Shown here: positions 33,213 through 42,784 of the stretch, one piece after another
Position numbering within the stretch: the first letter of the stretch is position 1
Layout of the letters: every line of letters starts with the position of its first letter
NCBI GenBank assembly: GCA_035552275.1
Contig: DASZLR010000156.1
Span: 4,140-68,139, forward strand
Direction of reading: 5' to 3'
DNA length: 64,000 bases
Source: DASVLX01 sp035552275
GTDB lineage: Bacteria > Actinomycetota > Actinomycetes > Mycobacteriales > Pseudonocardiaceae
Notes under the pieces: model-generated
Told to the model about the DNA's origin: nothing
Seen by the model: only the letters and a program-made list of their open reading frames with translations
Database searches by the model: none
Translations under genes and position numbers: made by a program

Positions 33213-34706
33213 TTGTCGGTGTTCGCCGGCTCGTTCGATCTGGAAGCGGTCGAGGCGGTCACCACCGATGACGAGATCGGCGTGGACGAGGTCTTCGAGC
33301 TGCTGGCCGGTCTCATCGACAAATCGGTCGTGCTCCGGGAGGGAGCGGGCGCCCAGGCCCGCTACCGGCTGTTGGAGACGATTCGCGCCTACGGCCGAGA
33401 ACGACTGTCCACACAGGGCCGAACCGACATTTTCCGGCGACAGCACCGGGATTACTACCAACGAATCGCCGAGGACAGCGAGCGCGACTGGTTCGGGTCG
33501 GATCAGGTCGACTGGCGCCATCGGCTGGAGAACGAGCGGGCGAACCTGTGGGCCGCGCTGGAATACTGCCTTTCCACACCGGCGGAACACGCCGCGGGCC
33601 TGCGGATGGCCGGCGCGCTGTGTTACTACTGGAACGCCTACGGGCATCTCCAGGACGGCCGGTACTGGCTCGGCCGGGCGCTCGCCGCCGACACCCGGAC
33701 CAGTGCCGACCGCGCGAAAGCCTTGTGGGTCAACGGTTGGGACGCGATGACCCAGGGCGACAACTCGTCCGCGATGGGGTGCTTTGACGAGGGCCTGGCG
33801 ATCGCGGAGACGCTCGGCGACGACACGGCGCGGGCGTTCGTCCGTCAGTTCCGTGGCTCGGCGGAACAGTTCGCCGGCAATTTGCAGGTGGCGGAACCGC
33901 TGCTGCGCCAAGCTGTAGAGGCGCACCGACAGTCCGGTTTGGTCAATTCGCTCACCGTGCTCGGCACCGCCCAACTCGGTTTCGTGTCCTGTCTGCTGAA
34001 CCGGCCGGAACGCGCCGTCGAGCTCTGCGCGGAGTGCCGGACGGTCAGCGAGCACGCCGGCGAGCAGTGGGCGCACTCCTGGGCGACGTGGGTTCTCGGT
34101 CTGGCGCGCTGGACCCAGGGAAAGTACCGCGACGCGGGCGTGGCGCTGCGCGATTCCTTGCGGGCCAAGCAGGTGCTCAACGATCGGCTGGGCATCTCGG
34201 CGTGCGCCGAACTGCTCGCCTGGGTTGCCGTCGAGGAAGACCAGCCCGCGCACGGCGCCCAGTTGTTCGGGGCGAGCCGGACGCTGTGGGCGTCGATCGG
34301 CACGCCGCTGTTCGGTTCGGCCGCGATGTTGGAAACCCGCGAGCAGTACGAGGACAAGGCCCGGCGCATCCTCGGTCCGAAGGCGTACGACCAGGACTAC
34401 CAGTACGGTCAGCGGCTGAAGGCGGCCGAGGCGATCGAGTTGGCCCGTGGCGCGCATCCGGCTCGGGCGGGCGGCTCATCGGCGACCGAGCAGGCGTCGC
34501 TGACCCGCCGGCAGCGCGAGGTCGCCGAGCTGATCGCGCAGGGACTGACCAACAAGGAGATCGCCGACAAGCTGGTGATCTCCCAGCGCACCGCCGAAGG
34601 ACACGTCGAACAGGTGCTGGTCAAGATGGGCTTCAGGTCCCGCACCCAGGTGGCCGCCTGGCTGGCCCGCCAGGAGGGCATCGATCAGGGCAGCCGGACC
34701 AACTGA
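33213..34706 (+). CDS. LuxR-type ATPase regulator, C-terminal part after the amber codon
   Basis: 497 residues if begun at the TTG at 33213; no ribosome site is seen, so independent expression is uncertain. It continues the 32295 frame: LSVFAGSFDLEAVEAV, RYRLLETIRAYGRERL, TPR-like helical repeats (about 110-400), and a C-terminal LuxR HTH, LTRRQREVAELIAQGLTNKEIADKLVISQRTAEGHVEQVLVKMGF. Joined, the two parts would give a normal ~803-residue regulator. Its 3' end overlaps the convergent membrane-protein gene by 22 bp. Confidence 0.85.
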   Translation: MSVFAGSFDLEAVEAVTTDDEIGVDEVFELLAGLIDKSVVLREGAGAQARYRLLETIRAYGRERLSTQGRTDIFRRQHRDYYQRIAEDSERDWFGSDQVDWRHRLENERANLWAALEYCLSTPAEHAAGLRMAGALCYYWNAYGHLQDGRYWLGRALAADTRTSADRAKALWVNGWDAMTQGDNSSAMGCFDEGLAIAETLGDDTARAFVRQFRGSAEQFAGNLQVAEPLLRQAVEAHRQSGLVNSLTVLGTAQLGFVSCLLNRPERAVELCAECRTVSEHAGEQWAHSWATWVLGLARWTQGKYRDAGVALRDSLRAKQVLNDRLGISACAELLAWVAVEEDQPAHGAQLFGASRTLWASIGTPLFGSAAMLETREQYEDKARRILGPKAYDQDYQYGQRLKAAEAIELARGAHPARAGGSSATEQASLTRRQREVAELIAQGLTNKEIADKLVISQRTAEGHVEQVLVKMGFRSRTQVAAWLARQEGIDQGSRTN

Positions 34707-35143
34707 CTCCGGGACGCTTCGTCCACGCAGCGGGTGCACGGCGTGAAGGACTCGTCGCGCGCTTCGGCCAGCGTCAGTTCCTCCGGGTCGCCGCCATCCA
34801 ATGACGGACAGCCGGGCACATGGAAGCGCCGCCGCCCGGCGACGACATACACCACCGAGTCCGGCGCCAGCGCCGGCTCCACGTCATCCGACTCGTCTTG
34901 GTCAGTGTTGTCGTCACCGTTCTGGTCAGCTTCCCGATCACTGTCCACTTCGGCCGCTTCTTCGGTCTCCGGCTGCTCGGCGGTTGCCCGAGACTGCCGG
35001 CGGCGACGCCACCAGTCGGCCACCACCAACACCAGACCCAGCGCCGAGACGCCCAGCGCGACATAGACCAGGGTGGTGATCCCGAGCAGCCATCCGGCTG
35101 CCAGGCTGCCACCCGCGACCACGACGAATATCAGGGTGAACAC
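34685..35143 (-). CDS. Small membrane protein with C-terminal HxxxC-CxxC motif, end of the Mce operon
   Basis: 152 residues, GTG start with AGGAAC upstream. Two N-terminal membrane segments (FTLIFVVVAGGSLAAGWLLG and LVYVALGVSALGLVLVV), a strongly acidic linker (TEEAAEVDSDREADQNGDD), and a folded C-terminus: VYVVAGRRRFHVPGCPSLDG, LAEARDESFTPCTRC. The FHxxGC...TPCxRC pattern resembles metal-binding ends of the Ada/NlpC-associated type and is recurrent at the end of Mce clusters. Function unknown. 27 bp after the foldase gene. Confidence 0.78.
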   Translation of the reverse strand: MFTLIFVVVAGGSLAAGWLLGITTLVYVALGVSALGLVLVVADWWRRRRQSRATAEQPETEEAAEVDSDREADQNGDDNTDQDESDDVEPALAPDSVVYVVAGRRRFHVPGCPSLDGGDPEELTLAEARDESFTPCTRCVDEASRSQLVRLP

Positions 35144-35170
35144 GGCTGTTCCTTTCTTTTGTTCGGATGG

Positions 35171-36256
35171 TCAGCTGCTGCTGGAACTGGCCGGTGGCGG
35201 CGAATTCGGGTCCGCCGGCTGGTATGCCGGCACGTAGACGACGTGCGCCGCCATGATCTTCCCGGTCAGGAAGGCGTCCCAGACCTTGAGTTTGGCGTCG
35301 TTGTCGAGTTTTGTCCTGATCGCGTCCTTGACCTGGGCGAAGGTCAGCGGAACCGGCTGGTGGACATCGGTGACCTCGCCGACGTTCCAGCCCTGGGTGG
35401 TCTGCACCGGACCGAACACCGAATTGTCCCGAGCGGCGAAGGCGGCCTTGGCATAGCCGGCTTCGAGCTGGCTGGAACTCACCACGCCCAGCGACCCGCC
35501 GTTGCTCTTGGTGCTGCCGTCGATGGAGTACTGCTTGGCCAGCGCGGCGAAGTCCGAACCGGACTGGGCCAGTTGGGTGATCTGCTGGGCCTGGGCCTGC
35601 GACGACACCACGATGTTGGCGATCGCGCGCTGTTCCGGCGACACCATCTGGCTCTTGTTCTGGTTGTAGTACGCCTGCGCGTCGGCGTCCGTTGACGCCC
35701 GCACCGAGCCGGTCACCTGGGCGAACAGCCGGGCGCTGGCCTGCTGCCGCTTGATCTCGTCCAGAACGTCCTGTTCGGACAGTCCTTGGGCGCCGAGCTG
35801 TTTGATCAGGGTGCTCTGGTCGGTCCAGGAATTCTGCTGGATCAGGGTGTTCAGTTGATCGCTGGCCGCCTTGTCGGCGATCACGATGCCCCGGGCCCGT
35901 GCCGCGTCGTCGGTGATCTGGCTGACCGCGAGGGCTTTCGCCACATCCCGGTTGAACTGGTCCTTCGCGGCCGGGTCGGTCGGCGGCTGCAACCCGTAGA
36001 CAAACTCCATCAGGGTGATCCGGTGCTGTAGCTGCTGGTCCGTGACGATCACGCCATCGGCCCGGAACACCGCGCCGGCTGGCAGCTCGTTGAGCCTGGC
36101 GATGGCCAGGTTCGCGCCCGAGCCGCAGGCGACCAACGCCAACAGTCCGATCAGGACAATACGGGCGATCCGGGACGTGGGCAGCAGCCGCCCGCGTCGG
36201 GCCTTGGTGACCACGAGCCGGGCTGTCGCGACAACGCCGGAAACGGGGAACTTCAT
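35171..36256 (-). CDS. PrsA/SurA-like foldase (PpiC-type peptidyl-prolyl isomerase), probable lipoprotein
   Basis: 361 residues from the ATG at 36256, which overlaps the MMPL stop (ATGA). An N-terminal basic stretch and hydrophobic segment end in LVAC (Cys44), a lipobox-like site. A SurA-type N-domain (residues ~65-190) precedes a parvulin domain: ANIVVSSQAQAQQI, FAALAKQYSIDGSTKSNGGSLGVVSSSQLE, YAKAAFAARDNSVFGPVQTTQGWNVGEV. A Ser-rich tail ends the protein. It probably helps fold exported Mce-system proteins. Confidence 0.87.
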   Translation of the reverse strand: MKFPVSGVVATARLVVTKARRGRLLPTSRIARIVLIGLLALVACGSGANLAIARLNELPAGAVFRADGVIVTDQQLQHRITLMEFVYGLQPPTDPAAKDQFNRDVAKALAVSQITDDAARARGIVIADKAASDQLNTLIQQNSWTDQSTLIKQLGAQGLSEQDVLDEIKRQQASARLFAQVTGSVRASTDADAQAYYNQNKSQMVSPEQRAIANIVVSSQAQAQQITQLAQSGSDFAALAKQYSIDGSTKSNGGSLGVVSSSQLEAGYAKAAFAARDNSVFGPVQTTQGWNVGEVTDVHQPVPLTFAQVKDAIRTKLDNDAKLKVWDAFLTGKIMAAHVVYVPAYQPADPNSPPPASSSSS

Positions 36257-38598
36257 GTCGACACCTCCGCGGGTTCTTTCTCGGCGGGCTGGATTTCCGG
36301 GTCGGCCCGGCGTGGCGTCACCGGCCGGCCGGTGACCGGAATCAGCCGGACCACGGCCGTCGCGGCCAGGTACGTAAACAGGACCGTCGCCGCCAGCGCG
36401 ATGCCGAAATCGCGGATCAACGCGATCCGGGACGGCACCAGCGCCAGGTAGCCGATCGCCGAGGTGACACAGGCCAGGGCGATGACCCGACGCAGCCGGG
36501 ACGCGCCGGACTGATAGGCGTCGACCAGCAGCACGGTGAACTCGCAGCCGGTCACGGTGATCAGCGAACCCAGCGCCACCGTCAGCGGATTCAGCGGCTG
36601 GCCCAGCGCCCACAGCGCGGCCAGCGTCCACCCGGTGGCCAGCGCCGCCGCCAGCATCGCGCGCAGCCCGTCGCGCCGTCGCCGCAGACCGAGCGTGAGC
36701 ACCAGCCCGGCGGCCAGGATGCCGATGCCGTTGGACAGGAAGCGGTCGGCGGACACCAGTTGGTAGGCGCGGTCGGCGGCGACCGGCAGCCCGACGACGT
36801 CGACGTGGTAGCCGGCCGGCGGCGGTGGCAGCGCGGCGCGTACGCCGTCGAGCAGCCTGGTCTGTGCGCCGAGATCCTGGAACCGCAGGCCGAAGATCAT
36901 CGTCGCCTGCTGCCCGTCGGGGGTGAACACCGCACCGACCAAATAGGACGGCAGCAGTTGGACGCCGGCCGCGACCTGGTCCGAGGTGGGCGATCCGCCC
37001 AGGAAGGACAGCAGGTCGGGCGCGGTGAGGATCGGATGGACCTGGTCGCCGAAGCGGGCGATCTCGATGTCCTCGGCCTGGTTGAGCCAGCGCAGCGCCG
37101 GCGGGCTCTGGGTGTCGGCGCCGTTGAGCACGATGCTGACCTGGCCGGACGAGCCCAACACCTGCTCGGCGTACTGCGCGTCGCGCAGTTCCGGCAGGCC
37201 CTGCGCCAGATCCTCCGGATTGGCCTGCACCGACAGCTTCGGCAGCATCATCCAGCCCAGGCCGGCCACCGCGACCAGAACGCCCAGCGCGAGCCACCGC
37301 CGACCCGGTGACATCGCCGGCTGGGCGACGACTCGGGCCGGAATGTTGGACGGCTCAACAGATGGGGCGAACACCCGGCCGAGCAGCACCGTGGCCACGA
37401 CGGTCAGCAGCACGCCCAGCGCCAGCGCCAGGCCCAGCTCGCGGACGAACGGCAGCGGTGAGACGGCCAGTGAGCCCAGCGCGGCGGCGCTGGCCAGCGA
37501 CACCACGATCACCCGCCGTTTGTCCGCAAAGGACGCCAGATACAGCGGGAACGAGCTGCCGATGCCCAGCAGCAACGGAAACAGCCCGATCGCGCCCACC
37601 GACATCGGCACCCCGACCCAGCCGAACACGGCCAGCGTCAGCGCGCTGCCGACGACCGACGCGAGCAGCGGCCACAGCCGGCGCAACCGGCTCACTCGGG
37701 CGGGCGCGATAAGGAACCGCAGCAGCAGCGCCAGCGCCGCGAGTCCGCCCAACAGCGGCATTTCCGCGCCGACCTCGCTGGTCAACTGGGCGGTGATGGC
37801 CGGCACGCCGGTGACGGTCACCCGGCTGGTCGTCAGGCCGGCCGCGCCCACCGCCGACCGGACCGCGGACACCAGCCGCTCGGTGCCGGCTTCGTCCAGG
37901 TCCTGGCGCGGCCGGACCAGCACCGCGACACTGTTGGCATTGGGCACCACAAAATGCCACTGCGTCCTGGGCTGGCCGGTCTGGTCGTAGATCACGCTGC
38001 TGATGAAACTGGGATTGTTCGTGGTGGGCAGGCCGGCCGGCAGGCCCTTGACCAGCAGCGCGCCGTATCGCTGGTCGAAGGGGGCCACCGCGGCGTCGCC
38101 GGCCGCCGTCACGGCCGCGTCGGAGAGGCCCCGGTTGCGCGCGGCGGATTCGGCCTGGGCGCGCAACGCGTCCCGCTCGCCGCTGATCCGGGCGATCATG
38201 TCCTGGGACGAGATCGCGAGTTGGTTGATCACGGTCGCCGGCCCGTAGACGGTGGCGACGTCCGGCAGTTGCGCGAGGGCGCCCTCCAGCTTGAGGAGGT
38301 TCCGGAACTGCTGCTGGTCCAGCAACAGTTGCCGGGGCGTGTTCGACTCGATCAGCGCGACGATCGGGTCGCCGCCGAAGGAGCGCGCGTTGTTCTCAAT
38401 CGCCGCCACGCTCGGGTCGCCCTGCGGCAGAAACGACGACAGCGTGGTTTCCACCCGCAGCCGGGCCAGCCCGCCGGCCGTCGCGGCGAGCACACCCAAC
38501 ACCAGCAGCCCGATCCACACGCCCCGCGCCGTGGGCCGGCGGAATCGACCAACTCGACGGATCTGACCGAGACTCCGCAACACCGCTGCGCCCCTCAT
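36253..38598 (-). CDS. MMPL/RND-family membrane transporter
   Basis: 781 residues from the ATG at 38598, overlapping the small ORF stop (ATGA). An N-terminal helix (VWIGLLVLGVLAATAGGLA) is followed by a large periplasmic-type loop, five or six helices around 315-440 (LLGGLAALALLLRFLIA, LFPLLLGIGSSFPLYLA), a second loop and a second helix bundle (600-760), the double-repeat layout of RND proteins. In actinomycetes such proteins move lipids; here it is in the Mce operon, which suggests an accessory role in moving the imported substrate or in envelope assembly. Confidence 0.86.
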   Translation of the reverse strand: MRGAAVLRSLGQIRRVGRFRRPTARGVWIGLLVLGVLAATAGGLARLRVETTLSSFLPQGDPSVAAIENNARSFGGDPIVALIESNTPRQLLLDQQQFRNLLKLEGALAQLPDVATVYGPATVINQLAISSQDMIARISGERDALRAQAESAARNRGLSDAAVTAAGDAAVAPFDQRYGALLVKGLPAGLPTTNNPSFISSVIYDQTGQPRTQWHFVVPNANSVAVLVRPRQDLDEAGTERLVSAVRSAVGAAGLTTSRVTVTGVPAITAQLTSEVGAEMPLLGGLAALALLLRFLIAPARVSRLRRLWPLLASVVGSALTLAVFGWVGVPMSVGAIGLFPLLLGIGSSFPLYLASFADKRRVIVVSLASAAALGSLAVSPLPFVRELGLALALGVLLTVVATVLLGRVFAPSVEPSNIPARVVAQPAMSPGRRWLALGVLVAVAGLGWMMLPKLSVQANPEDLAQGLPELRDAQYAEQVLGSSGQVSIVLNGADTQSPPALRWLNQAEDIEIARFGDQVHPILTAPDLLSFLGGSPTSDQVAAGVQLLPSYLVGAVFTPDGQQATMIFGLRFQDLGAQTRLLDGVRAALPPPPAGYHVDVVGLPVAADRAYQLVSADRFLSNGIGILAAGLVLTLGLRRRRDGLRAMLAAALATGWTLAALWALGQPLNPLTVALGSLITVTGCEFTVLLVDAYQSGASRLRRVIALACVTSAIGYLALVPSRIALIRDFGIALAATVLFTYLAATAVVRLIPVTGRPVTPRRADPEIQPAEKEPAEVST

Positions 38599-38726
38599 GA
38601 CATGTCCGCTGGACCGAGCGCGCCGGCGGTCTCGGTCACCGACAGGCCGTAGCAGTACAGATGCGCGCTGTGCCGCTCGTACAGGTCGCGCAGCCATTCG
38701 GTTTCGGTGTGTTTCGGCTCGGACAT
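38595..38726 (-). CDS. 43-residue small protein in the Mce operon
   Basis: ATG at 38726, stop overlapping the MMPL start (ATGA at 38598-38595), 13 bp after the sixth Mce gene. Sequence starts MSEPKHTETEWLRDLYERHS and ends GPADMS. The coupling of stop and start and the tight spacing argue that it is translated. LRDLYERHSAHLYCYGLSVT is reminiscent of the start of sigma-70 region 2, but it is far too short to be a sigma factor. Function unknown. Confidence 0.6.
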   Translation of the reverse strand: MSEPKHTETEWLRDLYERHSAHLYCYGLSVTETAGALGPADMS

Positions 38727-38739
38727 CGGTCTGCTTCTT

Positions 38740-40026
38740 CTATTTCTGGTTCGGATAGACTTTGGCGAACGGTCGTCCGGTCGGCGCCTCGCTCTGTCCG
38801 GGGCTCGGATACGGGTTGTCGTTGCTCAGCAACTCGGGCAGTTGCAGCGGGACGCCCCGCACAATCTGGGTGGTGCCCTCGTCCGGGCCGAGCCGGAAGA
38901 AGTGAATGCCGGCCTCGTCCGTGTACTTCATGATCGCGCTGAAATTCGAGAAGAACGCGCCGAGTTCCGGACCATAGGGCTCCAGATAGCCCAGCATCGG
39001 ATCGAGGTTGCTCATCGCGGTCCGCAACTGCGGCACCATCGCGGTGGCGTCCTGGGCGACCGCCGGCACCCTGTCGAGGGTGGCCGGCGCCTGCTGCAAG
39101 GTGTTGTTGAGGTCCGGCAGCAGCCCGCGCAGGTCCGCAGTGGTGGCCGGCAGTTGCCGCAGCGCGGTGTTGAGATAGGGCGCGGCGGTTCGCAGGTTGG
39201 CCGCGACCGGCGCCAGCGACGAGGACAGCTGCGTCAGCTTCTGGGTCGCCGACTGGGTGCTGTCCAGCACGCCCGGCAGCAGCCGAACGGTGTCGGTGAG
39301 GCTCTGTTGCTGACCGCTGGTCGCCGAGGTGAGCTGTTGCGCGTCGCCCACCAGGCTGGAGATCTGTCCTTCGCCCTCGTCCAGCGCACCGAGCACCGCC
39401 GTGGTCTGCTGCGCCAGCGCGGTCAGATCCTTGGACTGCGCAGCGATCGCGTCGACGGCCGTATAGCCCTCGTTGCCGATCTGGCCGAGCCCGGTCATCG
39501 CGCCGGACAGGTTCTGCTGGGTGCCGGCGGTGCCCGCGCCCAACGTCCGGACCAGGCTGCCCAGCGACGCCCTGGTCTTCGGATCGATGCTGGCCAGCAC
39601 ATCGCTGAGCTGCACCGACGGCAGTACCGCGGAGCCGGGGAGAACGGTTCCCGACGACAGCGACGGGCCGTGGCCGTCCACCACATCCACATAGGACTCG
39701 CCGGCCAGCGACTTCGCGCCGATCCGCACGGTCGCGCCCTGATGGATCGGCGCGGCCTGCGAATCGAGATTCAGCACCACGTCGACCCTGCCGGGCTCCT
39801 GGGTGATCGAGGCGACCTGGCCGATCGTCACGCCGGCCGTCTCCACGTCGCCGACCGCGATCAGGTTGGCGGCGTCATTGGTCTGGAAGGCGACCTGATA
39901 CTGGCTGGCGGCGAACGGATCGGACACCCCCGCCTTGCCGAGCAGGTATCCGGTGTAGACCATCGACAGGACGAAGAAGATCGACAACGCGATGATCTTG
40001 CCGGCCGTGCCCCTGATGAGCCGCAT
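38740..40026 (-). CDS. Mce-family protein, sixth (MceF position)
   Basis: 428 residues from the ATG at 40026 (a GTG codon precedes it), which overlaps the MceE stop. N-terminal membrane helix (IIALSIFFVLSMVYTGYLLG), MlaD domain about 40-120 (NLIAVGDVETAGVTIGQVASI, IGAKSLAGESYVDVVDG), a long coiled helical domain to ~340, and a tail. Mce proteins form a hexameric tube carrying lipids or sterols across the periplasm to the YrbE permease. Confidence 0.9.
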   Translation of the reverse strand: MRLIRGTAGKIIALSIFFVLSMVYTGYLLGKAGVSDPFAASQYQVAFQTNDAANLIAVGDVETAGVTIGQVASITQEPGRVDVVLNLDSQAAPIHQGATVRIGAKSLAGESYVDVVDGHGPSLSSGTVLPGSAVLPSVQLSDVLASIDPKTRASLGSLVRTLGAGTAGTQQNLSGAMTGLGQIGNEGYTAVDAIAAQSKDLTALAQQTTAVLGALDEGEGQISSLVGDAQQLTSATSGQQQSLTDTVRLLPGVLDSTQSATQKLTQLSSSLAPVAANLRTAAPYLNTALRQLPATTADLRGLLPDLNNTLQQAPATLDRVPAVAQDATAMVPQLRTAMSNLDPMLGYLEPYGPELGAFFSNFSAIMKYTDEAGIHFFRLGPDEGTTQIVRGVPLQLPELLSNDNPYPSPGQSEAPTGRPFAKVYPNQK

Positions 40027-41282
40027 CACTGACCTCCACCCGTGTTGCCACCATGCGTGCCGGGCAGCACGCCGGCGTCCGGCAGCGGAACCGTCACATG
40101 GCCGCGGATGAATCCGCCGTTGGCGTCGGACAGGCTGAACGCGCCGCTGGTGTTGTAGATGAACGCCTGCACGTCGTTGATGTAGGGCACCAGGGTGCTG
40201 GTGTCCGGGCCGAGATCGCCGGCCAGCGGTGCGAGACTGCCCAATGCGGTGCGCACATTGCTCACCAGCGGGCTCAGGTTCTGCAGGACCGGCCCGGCCT
40301 CGGCCACCACCGGCCCGGCCGCCTGCACGGTCTGCCCGAGACTGTTCACCGTGCCCTGCAGTTTCCGCAGCACCGACGGCAACTGCCCGGACGCCGCGCC
40401 GAGATTCTTCAGCGCCGGATCGAGTTGGCCGCTCAGCCCGGTGACGCTGGTCATCGCGGTGCGCAGCGCGTTGGTGGTGCCCGGCAACTGTTGCAGGGTG
40501 GACTGTAGGTCACTGTTGTTCTGGGACAGTGCGGTCAGAGTCTGCTCGGTCGCGTCCATCAGGCCCGACAACCGGGAGTCGTTGTGCCCCACAGCGGTGC
40601 TGATCTCCGACAGCGCGGTCACCAGTTCGGCGATGTTCTGCCGCCTGGTCTGCAATGCGTTCAGCACCGGCTGGAACGCCACCAGCGTCGCGTCCGTCGC
40701 GTTGAGACCGCTGGGCAGGTTCTGCGGGGCGCTGGCCAACGCGACATCCGAGGTCTCCAGAAGGTCGGTGAGCGCGGCGCGACTGCTGGAGCTCAGGTTG
40801 TCCAGCACCTCGTCGGGCTGGATCGGCCGCTCGGTCTGGCTGGCCGGGATCACGCCGCCCGCAGGTAGCGGTGTTCCCGGTGGGCCGCCCGGATCGACCT
40901 CGACGTACATCTCGTTGAGCGGATTCGTCGGCCGCAGCACGAGATGCGCATTGCGGTAGATCTGGTGGCCGGGCTCCAGCGAGAAGGTCAGCCGCGCCTG
41001 GCCGTTGGCGGTCACCTGGCTGTCGGTGATCTGGCCGACCGGAACGCCGGCGATGCGCACCAACGGCTGCTGGCCGGGGTTGACCGCGGCGGCCTCAATG
41101 AAATCGGCGGAGAACGTGTAGCGCTCGGCCCACGGCGGAATGAACCGCTGGTTGCCCAGGATGATGGCGGCGCTGGTAATCCCGAGGGCTATCAGGATCG
41201 TCACCGCGAGCACGTTGCGGCCGAGGCCGGGGACGGTGCGAATCCGTTCCCACGTCCGGCGAATCGAGAACTTCCTGTTCAT
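40026..41282 (-). CDS. Mce-family protein, fifth (MceE position)
   Basis: 418 residues from the ATG at 41282. Helix LAVTILIALGITSAAIILGN, MlaD domain (PLVRIAGVPVGQITDSQV, LVLRPTNPLNEMYVEVDPGG), helical repeats and a Gly-rich end. MceE of mycobacteria is often a lipoprotein; no lipobox cysteine is present here. Confidence 0.9.
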   Translation of the reverse strand: MNRKFSIRRTWERIRTVPGLGRNVLAVTILIALGITSAAIILGNQRFIPPWAERYTFSADFIEAAAVNPGQQPLVRIAGVPVGQITDSQVTANGQARLTFSLEPGHQIYRNAHLVLRPTNPLNEMYVEVDPGGPPGTPLPAGGVIPASQTERPIQPDEVLDNLSSSSRAALTDLLETSDVALASAPQNLPSGLNATDATLVAFQPVLNALQTRRQNIAELVTALSEISTAVGHNDSRLSGLMDATEQTLTALSQNNSDLQSTLQQLPGTTNALRTAMTSVTGLSGQLDPALKNLGAASGQLPSVLRKLQGTVNSLGQTVQAAGPVVAEAGPVLQNLSPLVSNVRTALGSLAPLAGDLGPDTSTLVPYINDVQAFIYNTSGAFSLSDANGGFIRGHVTVPLPDAGVLPGTHGGNTGGGQ

Positions 41283-41289
41283 CGCTGGC

Positions 41290-42783
41290 CTACTTTCCCT
41301 GCGGATTGCCGAGGCCGAGCAGCGCGCCAAGGCCGGAGGTGATGTCGCCCTGGCCGGGTGGCGCGTTGACCGGCGCCAGCGGCGCGGTCAGCACGCTGCC
41401 CTGACCGGGCGCGGAGGCCGACTCGCCGGTCCAGCCGTTGCCGCCGGCGCCGGACGAAGGCAGCAACGCCAGGCCGTCCGCCGGCAGCAAACCCAGCGAC
41501 TGCAACAACTGCGCGGTTCCGATGTCGTTGCCGCCCACCGAGGACACGCCGACCCCAAGCCCAAGACCGAGCATCCGGCCGTTCTTGTCGCCGTACTGGG
41601 ACAGGCTCGCGGTGTGCGCGGCCAGGTAGCCGACCTCCTGGTAGAAGAGGTGACCGTTGCCGCCATCGCCGGCGTAGTAACCGGATCCGCTCCACGGCGA
41701 CAGCACCATCTTCGCGATCGGCCCGTTCACCCGATCCAGCACCGGCCCGCTGATGTCGTTGAGCGTGGTGGTGGCGAGCTGGGCGGTCGGCGTCAGTTGC
41801 GACACGATGGGCAGCGCCTGGTCGAGCACCGGCCGCAGGTTGTCCACCAGCGGTCGGGCGGCCGCGATCACCGGATTCGCCGCGCTCAGCAGCGGTCCGA
41901 GTTGTTGCGCCGCCGGCAATGCCGCGTTGGCGGTGCTGGTGAGCTGATTCAGCGTGCCCTGCAGGGAGACCATGCCGGTTCGAGTGGCCGACAGGGTCTG
42001 CGGCAACGATCCGATGGCCTCAGCCAACGGCGCCCGCGAGTTGGACAGGGCGCCGCTGACCGAGTTCAGGGAGTCCACAACAGAGCCGAGCTGCCCGTCG
42101 TGCTCGCTCATCACCGCGGCCATCGAGTCCAGATCCGGCACCAACTGGCTCAGATCCTGACCCGGCCGGGTGCCTTCGAGTCCGGAAAGGACGGCGTTGG
42201 CCGGGGCCAGCGTGCCGGGCGCGTCGCGCAGCACGTTGCCGACCGCCGCGCCGGCGCCGTTGGACAGCGCCTGGTTGGTCAGGTTGAGGGTGTTCTGGAT
42301 GCTGGTGCGTGCCGACCCCGGAATCGCGGCAAGCACCTGGTCCAGCTCGACCGGGATATTGGTGCGGTTCAACGGGATCGTGCTGCCGTCGAACTGCTGG
42401 TGAGTGCCACCGGGCGTCAACTGCACGTAGTAGTTGCCGCCGAGCAGCGTGGTCGGGCGGATCAGCGCGGACGGCGCGCTGCCCAGCTTGCCCGGCACGT
42501 CGTCGTGCACCTTCATCGACACGATGACGTTGCCCTGGCTGTCGGGTTGGACATCGGTGACCGTCCCGATCACCACACCGGCCATCTTGACTTCCGTCTT
42601 GTTCGGCACCAGCCGGTAGTCGCGGGCGAATTCGGCGTTCACCGTGCTGCCCGAGGACAGCGCGGTGGAGATCGCCTCCTTCTGGTAGACGGCGAACAAC
42701 GCGGTCACCACGAGCACCAACAGCACCGCGCCGGTGATCACTCGGCTGCGGAATCGCCGCCTGATCGCGTGTACGGCGGTCAT
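41290..42783 (-). CDS. Mce-family protein, fourth (MceD position)
   Basis: 497 residues, the longest of the six, from the ATG at 42783. Helix VITGAVLLVLVVTALFAVY, MlaD domain (TEVKMAGVVIGTVTDVQ, LIRPTTLLGGNYYVQLTPGG), long helical section, then a ~110-residue Gly/Ala/Pro-rich tail (LLGLGNPQGK end). The extended tail could reach the envelope outside the tube. Confidence 0.9.
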   Translation of the reverse strand: MTAVHAIRRRFRSRVITGAVLLVLVVTALFAVYQKEAISTALSSGSTVNAEFARDYRLVPNKTEVKMAGVVIGTVTDVQPDSQGNVIVSMKVHDDVPGKLGSAPSALIRPTTLLGGNYYVQLTPGGTHQQFDGSTIPLNRTNIPVELDQVLAAIPGSARTSIQNTLNLTNQALSNGAGAAVGNVLRDAPGTLAPANAVLSGLEGTRPGQDLSQLVPDLDSMAAVMSEHDGQLGSVVDSLNSVSGALSNSRAPLAEAIGSLPQTLSATRTGMVSLQGTLNQLTSTANAALPAAQQLGPLLSAANPVIAAARPLVDNLRPVLDQALPIVSQLTPTAQLATTTLNDISGPVLDRVNGPIAKMVLSPWSGSGYYAGDGGNGHLFYQEVGYLAAHTASLSQYGDKNGRMLGLGLGVGVSSVGGNDIGTAQLLQSLGLLPADGLALLPSSGAGGNGWTGESASAPGQGSVLTAPLAPVNAPPGQGDITSGLGALLGLGNPQGK

Positions 42784-42784
42784 G

